A stretch of DNA of 64,000 nt, taken from the NCBI RefSeq assembly GCF_037081835.1, contig NZ_CP146516.1, forward strand, positions 891,501 to 955,500, written 5' to 3'. Position 1 is the stretch's first letter, and every line of letters starts with the position of its first letter. Below the pieces are notes generated by a model, which did no database searches, was not told where the DNA came from, and was given only the letters and a program-made list of their open reading frames with translations. The position numbers and the translations under genes are program-made. This document shows positions 16,194-24,919 of this stretch, piece after piece. The stretch is from Spirobacillus cienkowskii (lineage in GTDB: Bacteria; Bdellovibrionota_B; Oligoflexia; Silvanigrellales; Silvanigrellaceae).

Positions 16194-17054
16194 TTACAGA
16201 CCTTTGTTTATCCATGTAAGATTAATTTCTGCTAGTTCTTCTTGTTCAGTCATTTTATAAAGTTCTCTATCTACTTGGCTTTTAATTTTATCAAGATTGG
16301 GATATTTAGACTTTTTAGAAAATGCAAAGTAAAAATCTATCCAATATAATACATTTTTATACTGAAAAATATTTTCTTCATCACCTAATTTTTTAATAAG
16401 AGGATTTGTTCTTTCTCTGTCGGCTAAACATAAATCAATTTTTTTTTGTTTTAGCTTATTGATACAGTCTTTATAACTTCTAAACTCATACAAATGATTA
16501 TTCATAACCCGATCTTGAAAAGGGTATGCATCCCAAAATTCTTTTGGGTATTTAAAACCAACACGGATTCCTACTGTGTAATTGTGTGCAACAGCATTTT
16601 CATAAGTCATAACAGTTTTTTCTTTAACTTTGTCGGCAAATGCATAAAATGAATAAGTTTTAGAATAGCTTGGCAACCGGGTAAAATGAACGTAAGGTGC
16701 ATACTTTGATTTTTTTGTAATTCCTAAAATCATATCTGTTTCGCCATTTTTTATTTTCGATTGTAATTGATTCCAATGAACGAGTTCAATTTCAAATGGA
16801 ATATTTATTTTATTAAAAATTTTACTAATAATTTCTATATCAGAGCCAACAATTTTTGGCTTTTCTTGGGTTTCTGTTGTTTCTTTTGGTTTATTTGCTT
16901 GTTTTTTATCAGGTTCTACAACTTCATAAAAACTTCGTATCGGTATTGCTTCGGCAATGATTTTAAATTTTTTTTCTTCGGCAAGAGAAAAATTTTGCAA
17001 TAAAATAAAGATTATTATAATTGGAATTTGGATGAAAGCTTTGAATTTTTTCAC
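16194..17054 (-). CDS. Periplasmic amino-acid-type solute-binding protein (SBP_bac_3-like)
   Basis: 286 aa with a Sec signal peptide (ending near FSLA-EE). The fold markers of family 3 binding proteins are present: IVGSDIEIISKIFNKINIPFE, WNQLQSKIKNGETDMILGIT and YTVGIRVGF. A Lys/Thr/Glu-rich insertion near residues 50-70 separates the first strand from the ligand region, unusual for the family. The start is GTG at 17054 with AAGGAG upstream. It forms an operon with the PhnD-like lipoprotein and is divergent from the YaiI gene. The ligand is not evident. Confidence 0.7.
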   Translation of the reverse strand: MKKFKAFIQIPIIIIFILLQNFSLAEEKKFKIIAEAIPIRSFYEVVEPDKKQANKPKETTETQEKPKIVGSDIEIISKIFNKINIPFEIELVHWNQLQSKIKNGETDMILGITKKSKYAPYVHFTRLPSYSKTYSFYAFADKVKEKTVMTYENAVAHNYTVGIRVGFKYPKEFWDAYPFQDRVMNNHLYEFRSYKDCINKLKQKKIDLCLADRERTNPLIKKLGDEENIFQYKNVLYWIDFYFAFSKKSKYPNLDKIKSQVDRELYKMTEQEELAEINLTWINKGL

Positions 17055-17147
17055 TGAATTCTCCTTGTTTCTTTAAAATTTAACTTTAAAGAGACTTTTT
17101 CCATAATATAAGAATAATATTTTAAAGTTAAGTTAATAAGGAGTTTT

Positions 17148-17615
17148 ATGAGAATTTGGGTCGATGCGGATGCGTGTCCTTCGGTTATTAAAGACATAAT
17201 TTACAAAGCTGCAGAAAGATTAAAAATAGAAACAATCCTAGTGGCCAATCAACACGTCAAACTCCCTGCTTCTGCTTATATTAAAGGGGTTTTGGTTTCT
17301 AAAGGCTTTGATGTTGCAGACGCTTATATCGTTAAAAATTTACAAAAGTTTGATATGGTGATTACTGCAGACATTCCCCTCGCTGATTTGGTTGTAAAAC
17401 AAGGTGCTGTGGCCATTAATCCTCGGGGGGAGATATATAATGAAAGTAGCATTTCAGAAAAATTATCAATTAGAAATTTTACTCAGGTATTGCGAGAAGG
17501 TGGGTTAGTGCAAGGAGGTCCTGCTCCTTTGAATTCGACTGATAAACAAAAATTTGCCGCAACCTTTGATAAACATTTAACCTTATTGTTAAAGAAAGAA
17601 AAACAATCAAGTTAA
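17148..17615 (+). CDS. YaiI/YqxD (DUF188) family protein
   Basis: 155 aa matching the whole length of the DUF188 family: IWVDADACPSVIKDII at the N terminus, GFDVADAYIV, VITADIPLADLVV and NPRGEIY. The conserved acidic residues resemble a PIN-like nuclease fold, but no activity is established for the family. AAGGAG precedes the ATG. It stands alone, convergent with ettA. Confidence 0.85.
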   Translation: MRIWVDADACPSVIKDIIYKAAERLKIETILVANQHVKLPASAYIKGVLVSKGFDVADAYIVKNLQKFDMVITADIPLADLVVKQGAVAINPRGEIYNESSISEKLSIRNFTQVLREGGLVQGGPAPLNSTDKQKFAATFDKHLTLLLKKEKQSS

Positions 17616-17674
17616 TTGTTAAAGCAAAAATGCGGCTTTATTGGAATTTGATAAAACAATTCTCGTTTAAAAAA

Positions 17675-19345
17675 TTAGTGCATCAATTTTTTAAACTTAA
17701 TGCGCTTAGGATTGACGGCATCGTCGCCTAATCTTCTTTTCTTGTCTGCCATATAGTCTTGATAATTGCCTTCAAACCACACAATCTGGCTATTGCCTTC
17801 AAAAGCAAGAATATGAGTTGCAATACGGTCTAAAAAATAGCGATCATGGCTGATGACAACCGCACAACCAGGAAACGACATCAGTGAGTCTTCTAATGCA
17901 CGCAATGTGTCAACATCGAGATCATTTGTAGGTTCGTCTAATAGTAAAAGGTTGCCACCGTTCATCACCATTTTTGCAAGATTGAGTCTGTTTCGTTCAC
18001 CACCCGATAACTTTCCAACCGCTTTTTGTTGATCAGAACCTCTAAAACCAAAACTCGAAATATAAGAGCGTGCAGGGATTTCTCTATTACCAACAACAAT
18101 AATATCTTTACCCTGACTCAACTCTTGAAATACTGTTTTGTCGCCATCTAAAGTTGATCGATTTTGATCGACGTAACTAATTTTTACTGTATCACCAATT
18201 TTAAGTTCGCCATTATCTGGTTTTTCTAGGCCAGCAATCATTTTAAATAGTGTGGTTTTACCTGCACCGTTGGGTCCAATAATACCAACAATGCCACCTG
18301 GAGGAAGTTTAAAATTTAAGTTTTCAAAAAGAACAGTTTCGCCAAAAGATTTTGTTAAATTTAAGGCATCAACAACATTGTCACCTAAGCGTGGTGCAGG
18401 AGGAAATATAATTTCGCGAAGTCCTTCTTGGCGGTCATTTTGTTCTTTTAATAGTTCTTGGTAAGCAGAAATACGCCACTTGCTTTTTGCTTGGCGTGCT
18501 TTGGGAGACATGCTCATCCAATCGAGTTCTCGTTTTAGAGTTTTTTGACGAGCAGATTCTTGTTTTTCTTCTTCACCGAGTCGTTTGGTTTTTTGATCAA
18601 GCCAAGACGAATAATTGCCTTGCCATGGAATACCTTCGCCTTTATCAAGCTCTAAAACCCATTCCGTCACGTTATCCAAAAAATAACGATCATGGGTGAT
18701 TGTCACCAATGTGCCTGTGAATTCTTTTAAGTAACGCTCTAGCCATTGTACGCTTTCTGCATCCAAATGGTTGGTTGGCTCATCAAGTAAAAGCAAATCC
18801 GGTTTTTCCATAAGAAGTTTACAGAGTGCAACGCGACGTATTTCACCACCAGAAAGATTGGTGACTTTTGCATCTCCTGGAGGACAGCGTAATGCATCCA
18901 TTGCAATTTCTATTGTTCTATCAATTTCCCACGCATTTTTTGCGTCAATTTCATCTTGTAAAACAGCGGTTTGTTCAAGAATTTTATTCATTTCATCATC
19001 GTCAAGAGGTTCTCCAAGACGTTCGTTAAGAGTATCAAATTTATGAATTAAATTTTTGATATCTTTTACTGCTTCTTCAACATTTTCAAATACTGTTTTA
19101 TTGGGATCGAGTTGGGGTTCTTGTGGTAAGTAGCCTATTTTTGTTCCTTTTTGTGGAAAAGCTTCACCAGAAAAATCTTTATCTATTCCTGCCATAATTC
19201 TAAGAAGGGTTGATTTACCCGCTCCGTTAGAACCAATTACACCAATTTTTGCTCCATGAAAAAATGAAAGATAGATGTCTTTTAGTATGTCTTTACCAGC
19301 AATATTTTTGCGGAGTTTGACCATATTAAAAATATAGTTTGCCAT
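17675..19345 (-). CDS. ettA: Energy-dependent translational throttle EttA (ABC-F)
   Basis: ABC-F ATPase that binds the ribosomal E site and gates translation according to ATP/ADP. It has two nucleotide-binding domains: Walker A GSNGAGKST and GPNGAGKTT, signature LSGGE twice, and Walker B LLLLDEPTNHLD and LLLLDEPTNDLD. Between them lies the P-site tRNA interaction linker (KTLKRELDWMSMSPKARQAKSK). It is 556 aa, the E. coli EttA length, and has the EttA-type arm, not the Uup C-terminal coiled coil. Its ATG begins at the base just after the stop of the glycosyltransferase gene, so translation is coupled. Confidence 0.9.
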   Translation of the reverse strand: MANYIFNMVKLRKNIAGKDILKDIYLSFFHGAKIGVIGSNGAGKSTLLRIMAGIDKDFSGEAFPQKGTKIGYLPQEPQLDPNKTVFENVEEAVKDIKNLIHKFDTLNERLGEPLDDDEMNKILEQTAVLQDEIDAKNAWEIDRTIEIAMDALRCPPGDAKVTNLSGGEIRRVALCKLLMEKPDLLLLDEPTNHLDAESVQWLERYLKEFTGTLVTITHDRYFLDNVTEWVLELDKGEGIPWQGNYSSWLDQKTKRLGEEEKQESARQKTLKRELDWMSMSPKARQAKSKWRISAYQELLKEQNDRQEGLREIIFPPAPRLGDNVVDALNLTKSFGETVLFENLNFKLPPGGIVGIIGPNGAGKTTLFKMIAGLEKPDNGELKIGDTVKISYVDQNRSTLDGDKTVFQELSQGKDIIVVGNREIPARSYISSFGFRGSDQQKAVGKLSGGERNRLNLAKMVMNGGNLLLLDEPTNDLDVDTLRALEDSLMSFPGCAVVISHDRYFLDRIATHILAFEGNSQIVWFEGNYQDYMADKKRRLGDDAVNPKRIKFKKLMH

Positions 19346-20425
19346 TTAAGAATTTCCTTTCCAGGTAATATTAACATTTATAATATAATTCCAGATCGCC
19401 GCCAAAAGGTAGCCGATACTATTTGATAAGTAAATATTTATTCCAAATTCTAACAATTTTATTCCAATTGCATGGTTAATGAGTGCGCCACTTAAACAAA
19501 TAGCATGAAAAAGAATCAATCCTCGGAGTAGTTTTTTAAAACCCACTAATTTTTTTGTTTTAAATGTCCAATAATTATTTAAAAAGAAATTTGATAATAG
19601 ACTCACTTCAATAGATAATGCAAGCGATAAGGAGTGATCAAAATCTGTAAAGATTTCTGTAAAATAAATAATCAATGTCCCAATTATGAGCCCAATTGTT
19701 CCAATAATTCCATACTGAATAAATTTTATTGGAACATATTTTCCGATGCTTAGTTCATATAACGCAAAAATATAATCTAAAATGACTTTGTGGGACAATT
19801 TACTTTCACCATGAATTCGACCTTTAAAGGTATAGCCCACTTCTGCAATTTTGATATTTTTGGAGCGAGCAAGGAATTCGAGAAGAATTTTAAATCCTCG
19901 TGGATTAATCTGTTCTTTATAGTTTTCGTAGACGCTTCTTTTTAATGCAAAAAAACCGCTCATGGGGTCACTCACAGAATGGCGTAATGCGATTTTAGAC
20001 ATGAGCGTTGCAGTCCAAGAAATAAATTTGCGAGTTTGACTCCAGTCTTCAACTTGTCCTCCTTGTGCTTTGCGAGAACCAACAACAAGGTCTGCACCAT
20101 TTTGAAAGGCACGATAAAAATCAATCAATGCTTTTTCATCGTGCTGCAGATCGGAGTCCATCACTGCAAGAAGATCGCCTTCAGCAATTTCAAAGCCCGC
20201 CATCACTGCAGAGCTTAACCCTTTTTCAGTCATGCGTCTGATGACACGAAGCCAAGAATATTTATGCTCAAGTGAATGAGCCACTTCCCAGGTTTTATCA
20301 GGAGAATTGTCATCGACAATAATGACTTCTTTGGGAATATCTGCCAAATGGATAGAAATTCTTTCAAGTAAAATTGGTATATTGATACTTTCATTATAAG
20401 TTGGAATAACCAATGAAAGAAGCAT
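19346..20425 (-). CDS. GT2 glycosyltransferase fused to a GtrA membrane domain
   Basis: 359 aa. Residues about 1-230 are a dolichyl-phosphate-mannose-synthase-like GT2 domain: VIPTYNESINIPILL, IIVDDNSPDKTWEVA, VMDSDLQHDEKAL, DLVVGSR and SDPMSGFFALKR. After about residue 235, four hydrophobic segments form a GtrA/DPMS-like domain that anchors or flips polyprenyl-linked sugars. Such fusions transfer sugar to a lipid carrier for cell-surface glycan or glycoprotein. The ATG at 20425 has GGAGA upstream; a TTG at 20437 is unlikely. It abuts ettA in the same direction. Confidence 0.85.
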   Translation of the reverse strand: MLLSLVIPTYNESINIPILLERISIHLADIPKEVIIVDDNSPDKTWEVAHSLEHKYSWLRVIRRMTEKGLSSAVMAGFEIAEGDLLAVMDSDLQHDEKALIDFYRAFQNGADLVVGSRKAQGGQVEDWSQTRKFISWTATLMSKIALRHSVSDPMSGFFALKRSVYENYKEQINPRGFKILLEFLARSKNIKIAEVGYTFKGRIHGESKLSHKVILDYIFALYELSIGKYVPIKFIQYGIIGTIGLIIGTLIIYFTEIFTDFDHSLSLALSIEVSLLSNFFLNNYWTFKTKKLVGFKKLLRGLILFHAICLSGALINHAIGIKLLEFGINIYLSNSIGYLLAAIWNYIINVNITWKGNS

Positions 20426-20460
20426 AATTTTCTCCAAAGTTCAAAAGATTTTTTATTTAG

Positions 20461-22098
20461 TTAACTCAGTACTACTGTATCTTTTTTATAGTTTAAATCA
20501 TCAACTTGAGGGTAGTCGAGTGAATAATGGATTCCTCGACTTTCTTTGCGCATTCTGGCACATTTTATCGTTAATTTTGCAACAAGCGCTAAATTTCGTA
20601 CTTCAATTAATGGTCTACTTGGTAAAATATCCCAATAATAAGTTTCAATTTCATGACTAATTTGATTGATGCGCGCTGCGGCACGGGCGAGTTTTTTTTC
20701 ACTTCTAACAATACTGACGTAGTTCCACATCGTTCTTCTAATTTCATCCCATAAATGATTGATGACGACCATTTCATCAGGTTCTCCTGCTTTGCCAAGC
20801 TTCCATTTGGGCACATCAGGAAGAGAGTAGTGTTTGAGCTCTGGCCATAAAGCTTTCAAATCTTCGTAAATAAAGTCTGCAAAAACAAGACCTTCAAGTA
20901 AAGAGTTGGAAGCTAGTCGATTAGCCCCATGAAAACCTGTACACGCCACTTCTCCAACCGCCCAAAGGGCTTTGACCCCTGTTCTTCCACGATCATCTGT
21001 GACAACCCCGCCACAACTGTAGTGTGCTGCTGGTACGACAGGTATTGCATTGCGTGTGATATCAAGGCCAATACTTAAACACTTAGAATAAATTCCAGGA
21101 AAATGTTTTTTTATAAAAATTTTTCCTTTGTGCGAAATGTCGAGCAAAACATAAGGGTCGCCAGTTTTTTTAATTTGTTCATCAATAGCGCGAGCAACAA
21201 TATCACGTGGAGCCAGTTCTTTAAGAGGATGTATATTTTCCATAAATCTGTGTCCACTTTTAGTTTTAAGAATTGCTCCTTCACCACGTAATGCTTCAGA
21301 AATCAAAAAATTTTTTGCACGAGAACTGTATAAACAGGTTGGATGAAATTGCATAAATTCTAAATTTGCAACTCGAGCTCCTGCTCGCCAAGCCATTGCT
21401 GTTCCATCGCCCGTTGCGATATCAGGATTTGTTGTATAAAGGTATAGTTTTCCATGTCCACCTGTAGCAAGAATCGTCGCTTTGGCGAGAAAAGCTGATA
21501 TTGTGTTTTGCTTTTCGTTTATGATGTAAGCACCCAATACTCGATTTCTTGAAAAATTTGGAGATACTTTGTCTGTCACAATCAGATCAATTGCAGTGTG
21601 GTGCTCAAAAACTGTAATGTTAGAATTTTTTGAAACTTTTTGAATTAGTGTAGATTGTAGCGCAGCACCAGTCATATCTGCAGCATGAATAATTCTACGG
21701 GCACTATGCGCCCCTTCTTGAGTGAGATGATACCTAAAATCTTCTTTTGACGTTATGTCTTTGGGTGTAAATGGAACTCCCATTGTGATCAATTCTTGAA
21801 TTGCTTTTGGACCTGCAGCAACAATTTTACGCACAATATGTTCGTGGCACAAACCTGCTCCCGCATTGAGAGTATCTTGGGCATGATATTCATAACTATC
21901 ATTTTGGCTCAATACAGAAGCAATGCCTCCTTGAGCCCATTGGGTATTGGAATCAAATAAGGTTTCTTTACTTAAAAGTGCAACTTTACCCAATGCACTG
22001 AGTTTTAACGCTGTTGTTGCCCCAGCAACACCACTTCCTATAATTAAAAAATCAAATATTATATTTTCGGTAACTTGGAGTAAGGTGCGCTGTGGCAT
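20461..22098 (-). CDS. nadB: L-aspartate oxidase
   Basis: FAD enzyme that oxidises aspartate to iminoaspartate in NAD synthesis. The N-terminal FAD fold IIGSGVAGATTALKL is followed by NTQWAQGGIASVL, EGAHSARRIIHAADMTG, the ATGGHGKLY strand, HPTCLY, EALRGEGAILK, the active-site region LAPRDIVARAI and YSCGGVVTDDRGRTG then ALWAVGEVACTGFHGANRLASNSLLEGLVF. The C-terminal helical domain is complete (545 aa). GAGG precedes the ATG. No nadA or nadC is adjacent. It is divergent from lpoB. Confidence 0.93.
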   Translation of the reverse strand: MPQRTLLQVTENIIFDFLIIGSGVAGATTALKLSALGKVALLSKETLFDSNTQWAQGGIASVLSQNDSYEYHAQDTLNAGAGLCHEHIVRKIVAAGPKAIQELITMGVPFTPKDITSKEDFRYHLTQEGAHSARRIIHAADMTGAALQSTLIQKVSKNSNITVFEHHTAIDLIVTDKVSPNFSRNRVLGAYIINEKQNTISAFLAKATILATGGHGKLYLYTTNPDIATGDGTAMAWRAGARVANLEFMQFHPTCLYSSRAKNFLISEALRGEGAILKTKSGHRFMENIHPLKELAPRDIVARAIDEQIKKTGDPYVLLDISHKGKIFIKKHFPGIYSKCLSIGLDITRNAIPVVPAAHYSCGGVVTDDRGRTGVKALWAVGEVACTGFHGANRLASNSLLEGLVFADFIYEDLKALWPELKHYSLPDVPKWKLGKAGEPDEMVVINHLWDEIRRTMWNYVSIVRSEKKLARAAARINQISHEIETYYWDILPSRPLIEVRNLALVAKLTIKCARMRKESRGIHYSLDYPQVDDLNYKKDTVVLS

Positions 22099-22265
22099 TG
22101 CTTAACCTCAAAACTGTAAGTTTAAACCAAGTTTGCACATTATGCATGTTATTGAACTCTTGCAAGTCTTGTTGGAAAACGCATATACTCGGCTCGATTT
22201 ACTTTTAGGAAATCAGAAGAAAGTGATGCCATGCTTTGTCAGTTTGAAATTTGAAAGGATATTAA

Positions 22266-22892
22266 ATGTTAACAGCAAAACGATTCAGTTCTTTTGTTCC
22301 AGCTTTACTTTCAGCGGTCATGTTATTTTCTGGATGCTCTTCATTTAAAGGTGATTATGGCGATCCAGAGCAAGCTCAAATACTTGATGATCGTTGGAAT
22401 CCAACAGACGCTTCAATAACTGTTAAAAAAATGATTCGCGACATGTCTGAAGCCAGATGGATTAGCAATTGGCGAGAAGAGTCGGGTAAAAAATCGAATG
22501 AAAGACCTTTTGTACTTGATGATGACATAGAAAACAGAACTAGTGAAATTATAGACACGAAAGCACTTATTGAAGATCTGCGAAACCAAGTATTGAATGA
22601 AGGAAAAATTCGTTTTCTTGACGAAAAAATTCGTAAAAAACTTCTTGAAGAATACAAATACCAACAGTCAGGAACGGTTAAAAAGTCTCAGGTAAAAGGC
22701 CCAGGTAACCAGCAGTCGGCAGATTTCTTCTTATCAGGTGCTATTTCTAGTATTGTTTCAAAACAAGGTGGTAAGAGTTCCGTTCAGTATCAAATCGAAA
22801 TGAAGCTTGTTAATGTTGCCACAGGAGAGTTGGTATGGAGTGGGGTCGAAAAAATTAGAAAAAATTTTAAAAGAAACAGTATCGGATGGTGA
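22266..22892 (+). CDS. lpoB: LpoB-like outer membrane lipoprotein, PBP activator
   Basis: 208 aa with a signal peptide and lipobox LFSGCSS (Cys24). The periplasmic domain follows the LpoB pattern: ITVKKMIRDM, NRTSEIIDTKALIEDLRNQVLNEGKIRFLDE, DFFLSGAISSIVSKQGGKSSVQYQIEMKLVNVATGELVWSGVEKIRK. LpoB activates penicillin-binding protein 1B from the outer membrane. Similar modules occur in other lipoproteins, so the partner here is inferred. AAAGGA lies upstream and a strong hairpin follows. Confidence 0.8.
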   Translation: MLTAKRFSSFVPALLSAVMLFSGCSSFKGDYGDPEQAQILDDRWNPTDASITVKKMIRDMSEARWISNWREESGKKSNERPFVLDDDIENRTSEIIDTKALIEDLRNQVLNEGKIRFLDEKIRKKLLEEYKYQQSGTVKKSQVKGPGNQQSADFFLSGAISSIVSKQGGKSSVQYQIEMKLVNVATGELVWSGVEKIRKNFKRNSIGW

Positions 22893-22915
22893 TTTGTTAT
22901 ATTAAATAATAAATC

Positions 22916-22947
22916 AAAAGCAGTTTGTTTAACTGCTTTTTTGTTTT
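22916..22947 (+). terminator. Terminator after lpoB
   Basis: AAAAGCAGTT (22916-22925) and AACTGCTTTT (22931-22940) make a perfect 10-bp stem with a 5-base loop, followed by TTGTTTT. Confidence 0.8.
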
Positions 22948-22978
22948 AGTTAGGTAAATAGAATAAAGGAATGCTATC

Positions 22979-23539
22979 ATGAATAAAGCACAACTTATTG
23001 AAAAAGTTAAAGAAGGCATGGAAAAAACAATATCTTCTTTACAATCTGATTTACAAAAAGTTCGGACAGGTCGTGCGTCTGCATCACTACTTGATGATGT
23101 GAAAGTCGAATCTTATGGGTCATTGATGCCATTAAATTCTGTTGCAACGCTTGCAACTCCTGAAGCGCGTTTGATTACGGTCAATCCGTTTGATAAGAGT
23201 ATGCTTCCCGTTGTTGAAAAAGCAATTTTGACTTCAGGTCTCGGTTTAACACCTAATAATGATGGAAAAATTATTCGTATTCCCATTCCTGCACTTTCAG
23301 AAGATCGTCGTAAAGAAATGGCAAAACAAGTTAAGAAAATTGGTGAAGAAGCAAAAATTGCTGTACGCCATCATCGTCAAGAGGGCAATGCAAAAGCAAA
23401 GGCATTTCAAAAAGAACAAGGTTGGTCCGAAGATGAAGTCAAACGTACAAGCGAAGAAGTGCAAAAACTCACCGACTCTTATGTAAAGAAAGTTGATGAT
23501 TTATGCGCTAGTAAAGAAAAGGAAGTATTAACAGTTTAA
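22979..23539 (+). CDS. frr: Ribosome recycling factor
   Basis: Splits post-termination ribosomes with EF-G. It has 186 aa and the full RRF pattern: LQSDLQKVRTGRASASLLDDVKVESYGS, LATPEARLITVNPFDKSM, GLTPNNDGKIIRIPIPALSEDRRKEMAKQVKKIGEEAKIAVRHHRQ. It is not next to pyrH/tsf as in many genomes. It ends in a short AT palindrome (GTTTAAAA-A-TTTTAAAC, 23534-23550) shared with the convergent folE2 stop. Confidence 0.95.
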   Translation: MNKAQLIEKVKEGMEKTISSLQSDLQKVRTGRASASLLDDVKVESYGSLMPLNSVATLATPEARLITVNPFDKSMLPVVEKAILTSGLGLTPNNDGKIIRIPIPALSEDRRKEMAKQVKKIGEEAKIAVRHHRQEGNAKAKAFQKEQGWSEDEVKRTSEEVQKLTDSYVKKVDDLCASKEKEVLTV

Positions 23540-23544
23540 AAATT

Positions 23545-24330
23545 TTAAACAATACTTTCACTATCGACAAACGCCCAAGCATTGTGATTGTGAATGGATT
23601 CAAAGTTTTCTGCGCTCACTGTAAAACGTGTAGCGCTATTTTTTTCTTTAAGCTTGATTGCTGCTTCGCGCACCAAATCTTCTACAAAACGAGGATTGTT
23701 GTAAGCTTGTTCTGTGATAAATTTTTCATCAATTCTTTTTAAAATAGGATACACGGCCGCACTAGCAGAACTTTCTGCAATTTCGATATAATTATGAATG
23801 GATAATTGTGGATTCCAAACAGTGATATTTAAATAACTGCGTTGGCTGTGTGCTCCGTAATCAGAAATTGCCTTGCTACAAGGACAAAGACTCTTGACAG
23901 GAATGGTGATGCTTAATTCTGTATCAACAGAATTTGTTTGAGCAAATCCGGTGATTTTCAGATCAATTTGCACGTCTGCAAGACCCTTTGAGTGTGAGAC
24001 TGGCGCATACTTTTCGTAAAAATAGGGAAAATTAGCTTCTAAATAAGACACTTTACTTTCAAGCTTTTGATTGATTGCTAAGGCAAATTCTTGAAATCTT
24101 TGTAACGTGAAATGAGGAGCGAATTCGTAAAGTACACTTGGAAAGCGGCTCATGTGCGTGCCTTTTTTGTCTGCTGGAAGCTCAACAAAAAAAGAAAATG
24201 AAGCAACACTCGGAAAATTTTGTTTTTGCAATGGATGATCGCAATAAAATATAGGATGTTTTACATTTTTTATCCCTACTTTCGCAATTTTGATCATGCG
24301 ATAATCTTTAGAGTCTTGAGTATCTTGCAT
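23545..24330 (-). CDS. folE2: GTP cyclohydrolase I type B
   Basis: Converts GTP to dihydroneopterin triphosphate, the first step of folate or queuosine precursors. It matches the FolE2 family (GCYH-IB): VGIKNVKHPIFYC, THMSRFPSVLYEF, YFYEKYAPVSHSKG, the metal-binding cysteine in SLCPCSKAISDYGAHSQRS, and SASAAVYPILKR. 261 aa. FolE2 works with various metals and often replaces FolE under zinc limitation; whether FolE is also present cannot be seen here. It lies 24 bp after a small membrane protein gene on the same strand. Confidence 0.9.
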   Translation of the reverse strand: MQDTQDSKDYRMIKIAKVGIKNVKHPIFYCDHPLQKQNFPSVASFSFFVELPADKKGTHMSRFPSVLYEFAPHFTLQRFQEFALAINQKLESKVSYLEANFPYFYEKYAPVSHSKGLADVQIDLKITGFAQTNSVDTELSITIPVKSLCPCSKAISDYGAHSQRSYLNITVWNPQLSIHNYIEIAESSASAAVYPILKRIDEKFITEQAYNNPRFVEDLVREAAIKLKEKNSATRFTVSAENFESIHNHNAWAFVDSESIV

Positions 24331-24354
24331 TCAGAATTTCTTTCATCATTTATT

Positions 24355-24843
24355 CTATTTAGGCTCAATGGATTGCGGAATTTCAATAAATAATGGTCTG
24401 CCCACATCTTTTTTATTTGGCCAAGGCATTCCAGCAATTATTAATAATATACCTATGCCTGTACAAATCGAGAGTATTTTATGTTTTTTTCTGCCTTCGG
24501 CTCTACGCTTAGAAACGCTTTTTCCTATTTGAATAAAAATCACAAATAAAATCATTAAAAAAGAATGTTCAACTGTCCAAAAACGAAGTGCTGTACTTTT
24601 TATCGCAAATTTAAAGTCATGAAAAGCAGCTTGGGTTATTGGACTCAAAACAAAATAAAGAATAATCCCTACTAAAAATTGAACGTGCGTAAAGCCTAAC
24701 AAAATAGAACTTAAAATTTTATCCATTAAAGTAAAAGGTTTTTGTTTAAGCCAACCGATTGTCGTTTTAAGAAAAACAATAATTAAAAGTAAAATCACAA
24801 ACCATCGCAACCATGAGTGGGTAAATAAAAACAACTCATACAT
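24355..24843 (-). CDS. Small four-helix membrane protein (cytochrome b-like, conserved)
   Basis: 162 aa with four predicted membrane helices (about 10-30, 45-70, 88-105, 125-142). The pattern THSWLRW, HVQFLVGIILYF, RFWTVEHSFLMI and PWPN resembles a conserved bacterial family often labelled cytochrome B-like, with histidines in helices 1, 2 and 3 that could bind heme. No function is established. GGAGG precedes the ATG. It sits between the broken metallophosphoesterase gene and folE2. Confidence 0.6.
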   Translation of the reverse strand: MYELFLFTHSWLRWFVILLLIIVFLKTTIGWLKQKPFTLMDKILSSILLGFTHVQFLVGIILYFVLSPITQAAFHDFKFAIKSTALRFWTVEHSFLMILFVIFIQIGKSVSKRRAEGRKKHKILSICTGIGILLIIAGMPWPNKKDVGRPLFIEIPQSIEPK

Positions 24844-24919
24844 AAAAAAATCCTCCAGTTTAACGTCATGATCATTGTTATATTTTTTATACTTTTAGAG
24901 CAACCGCTAAAGTTAAATT

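Noticed and set aside
17620-17640. 6-bp stem after the YaiI gene
   Set aside because: TAAAGC/GCTTTA is short and lacks a T-run, so it is not a supported terminator.
23534-23550. 17-base AT palindrome between frr and folE2
   Set aside because: It is made only of short A/T runs around two stop codons; too weak in GC to call a terminator.
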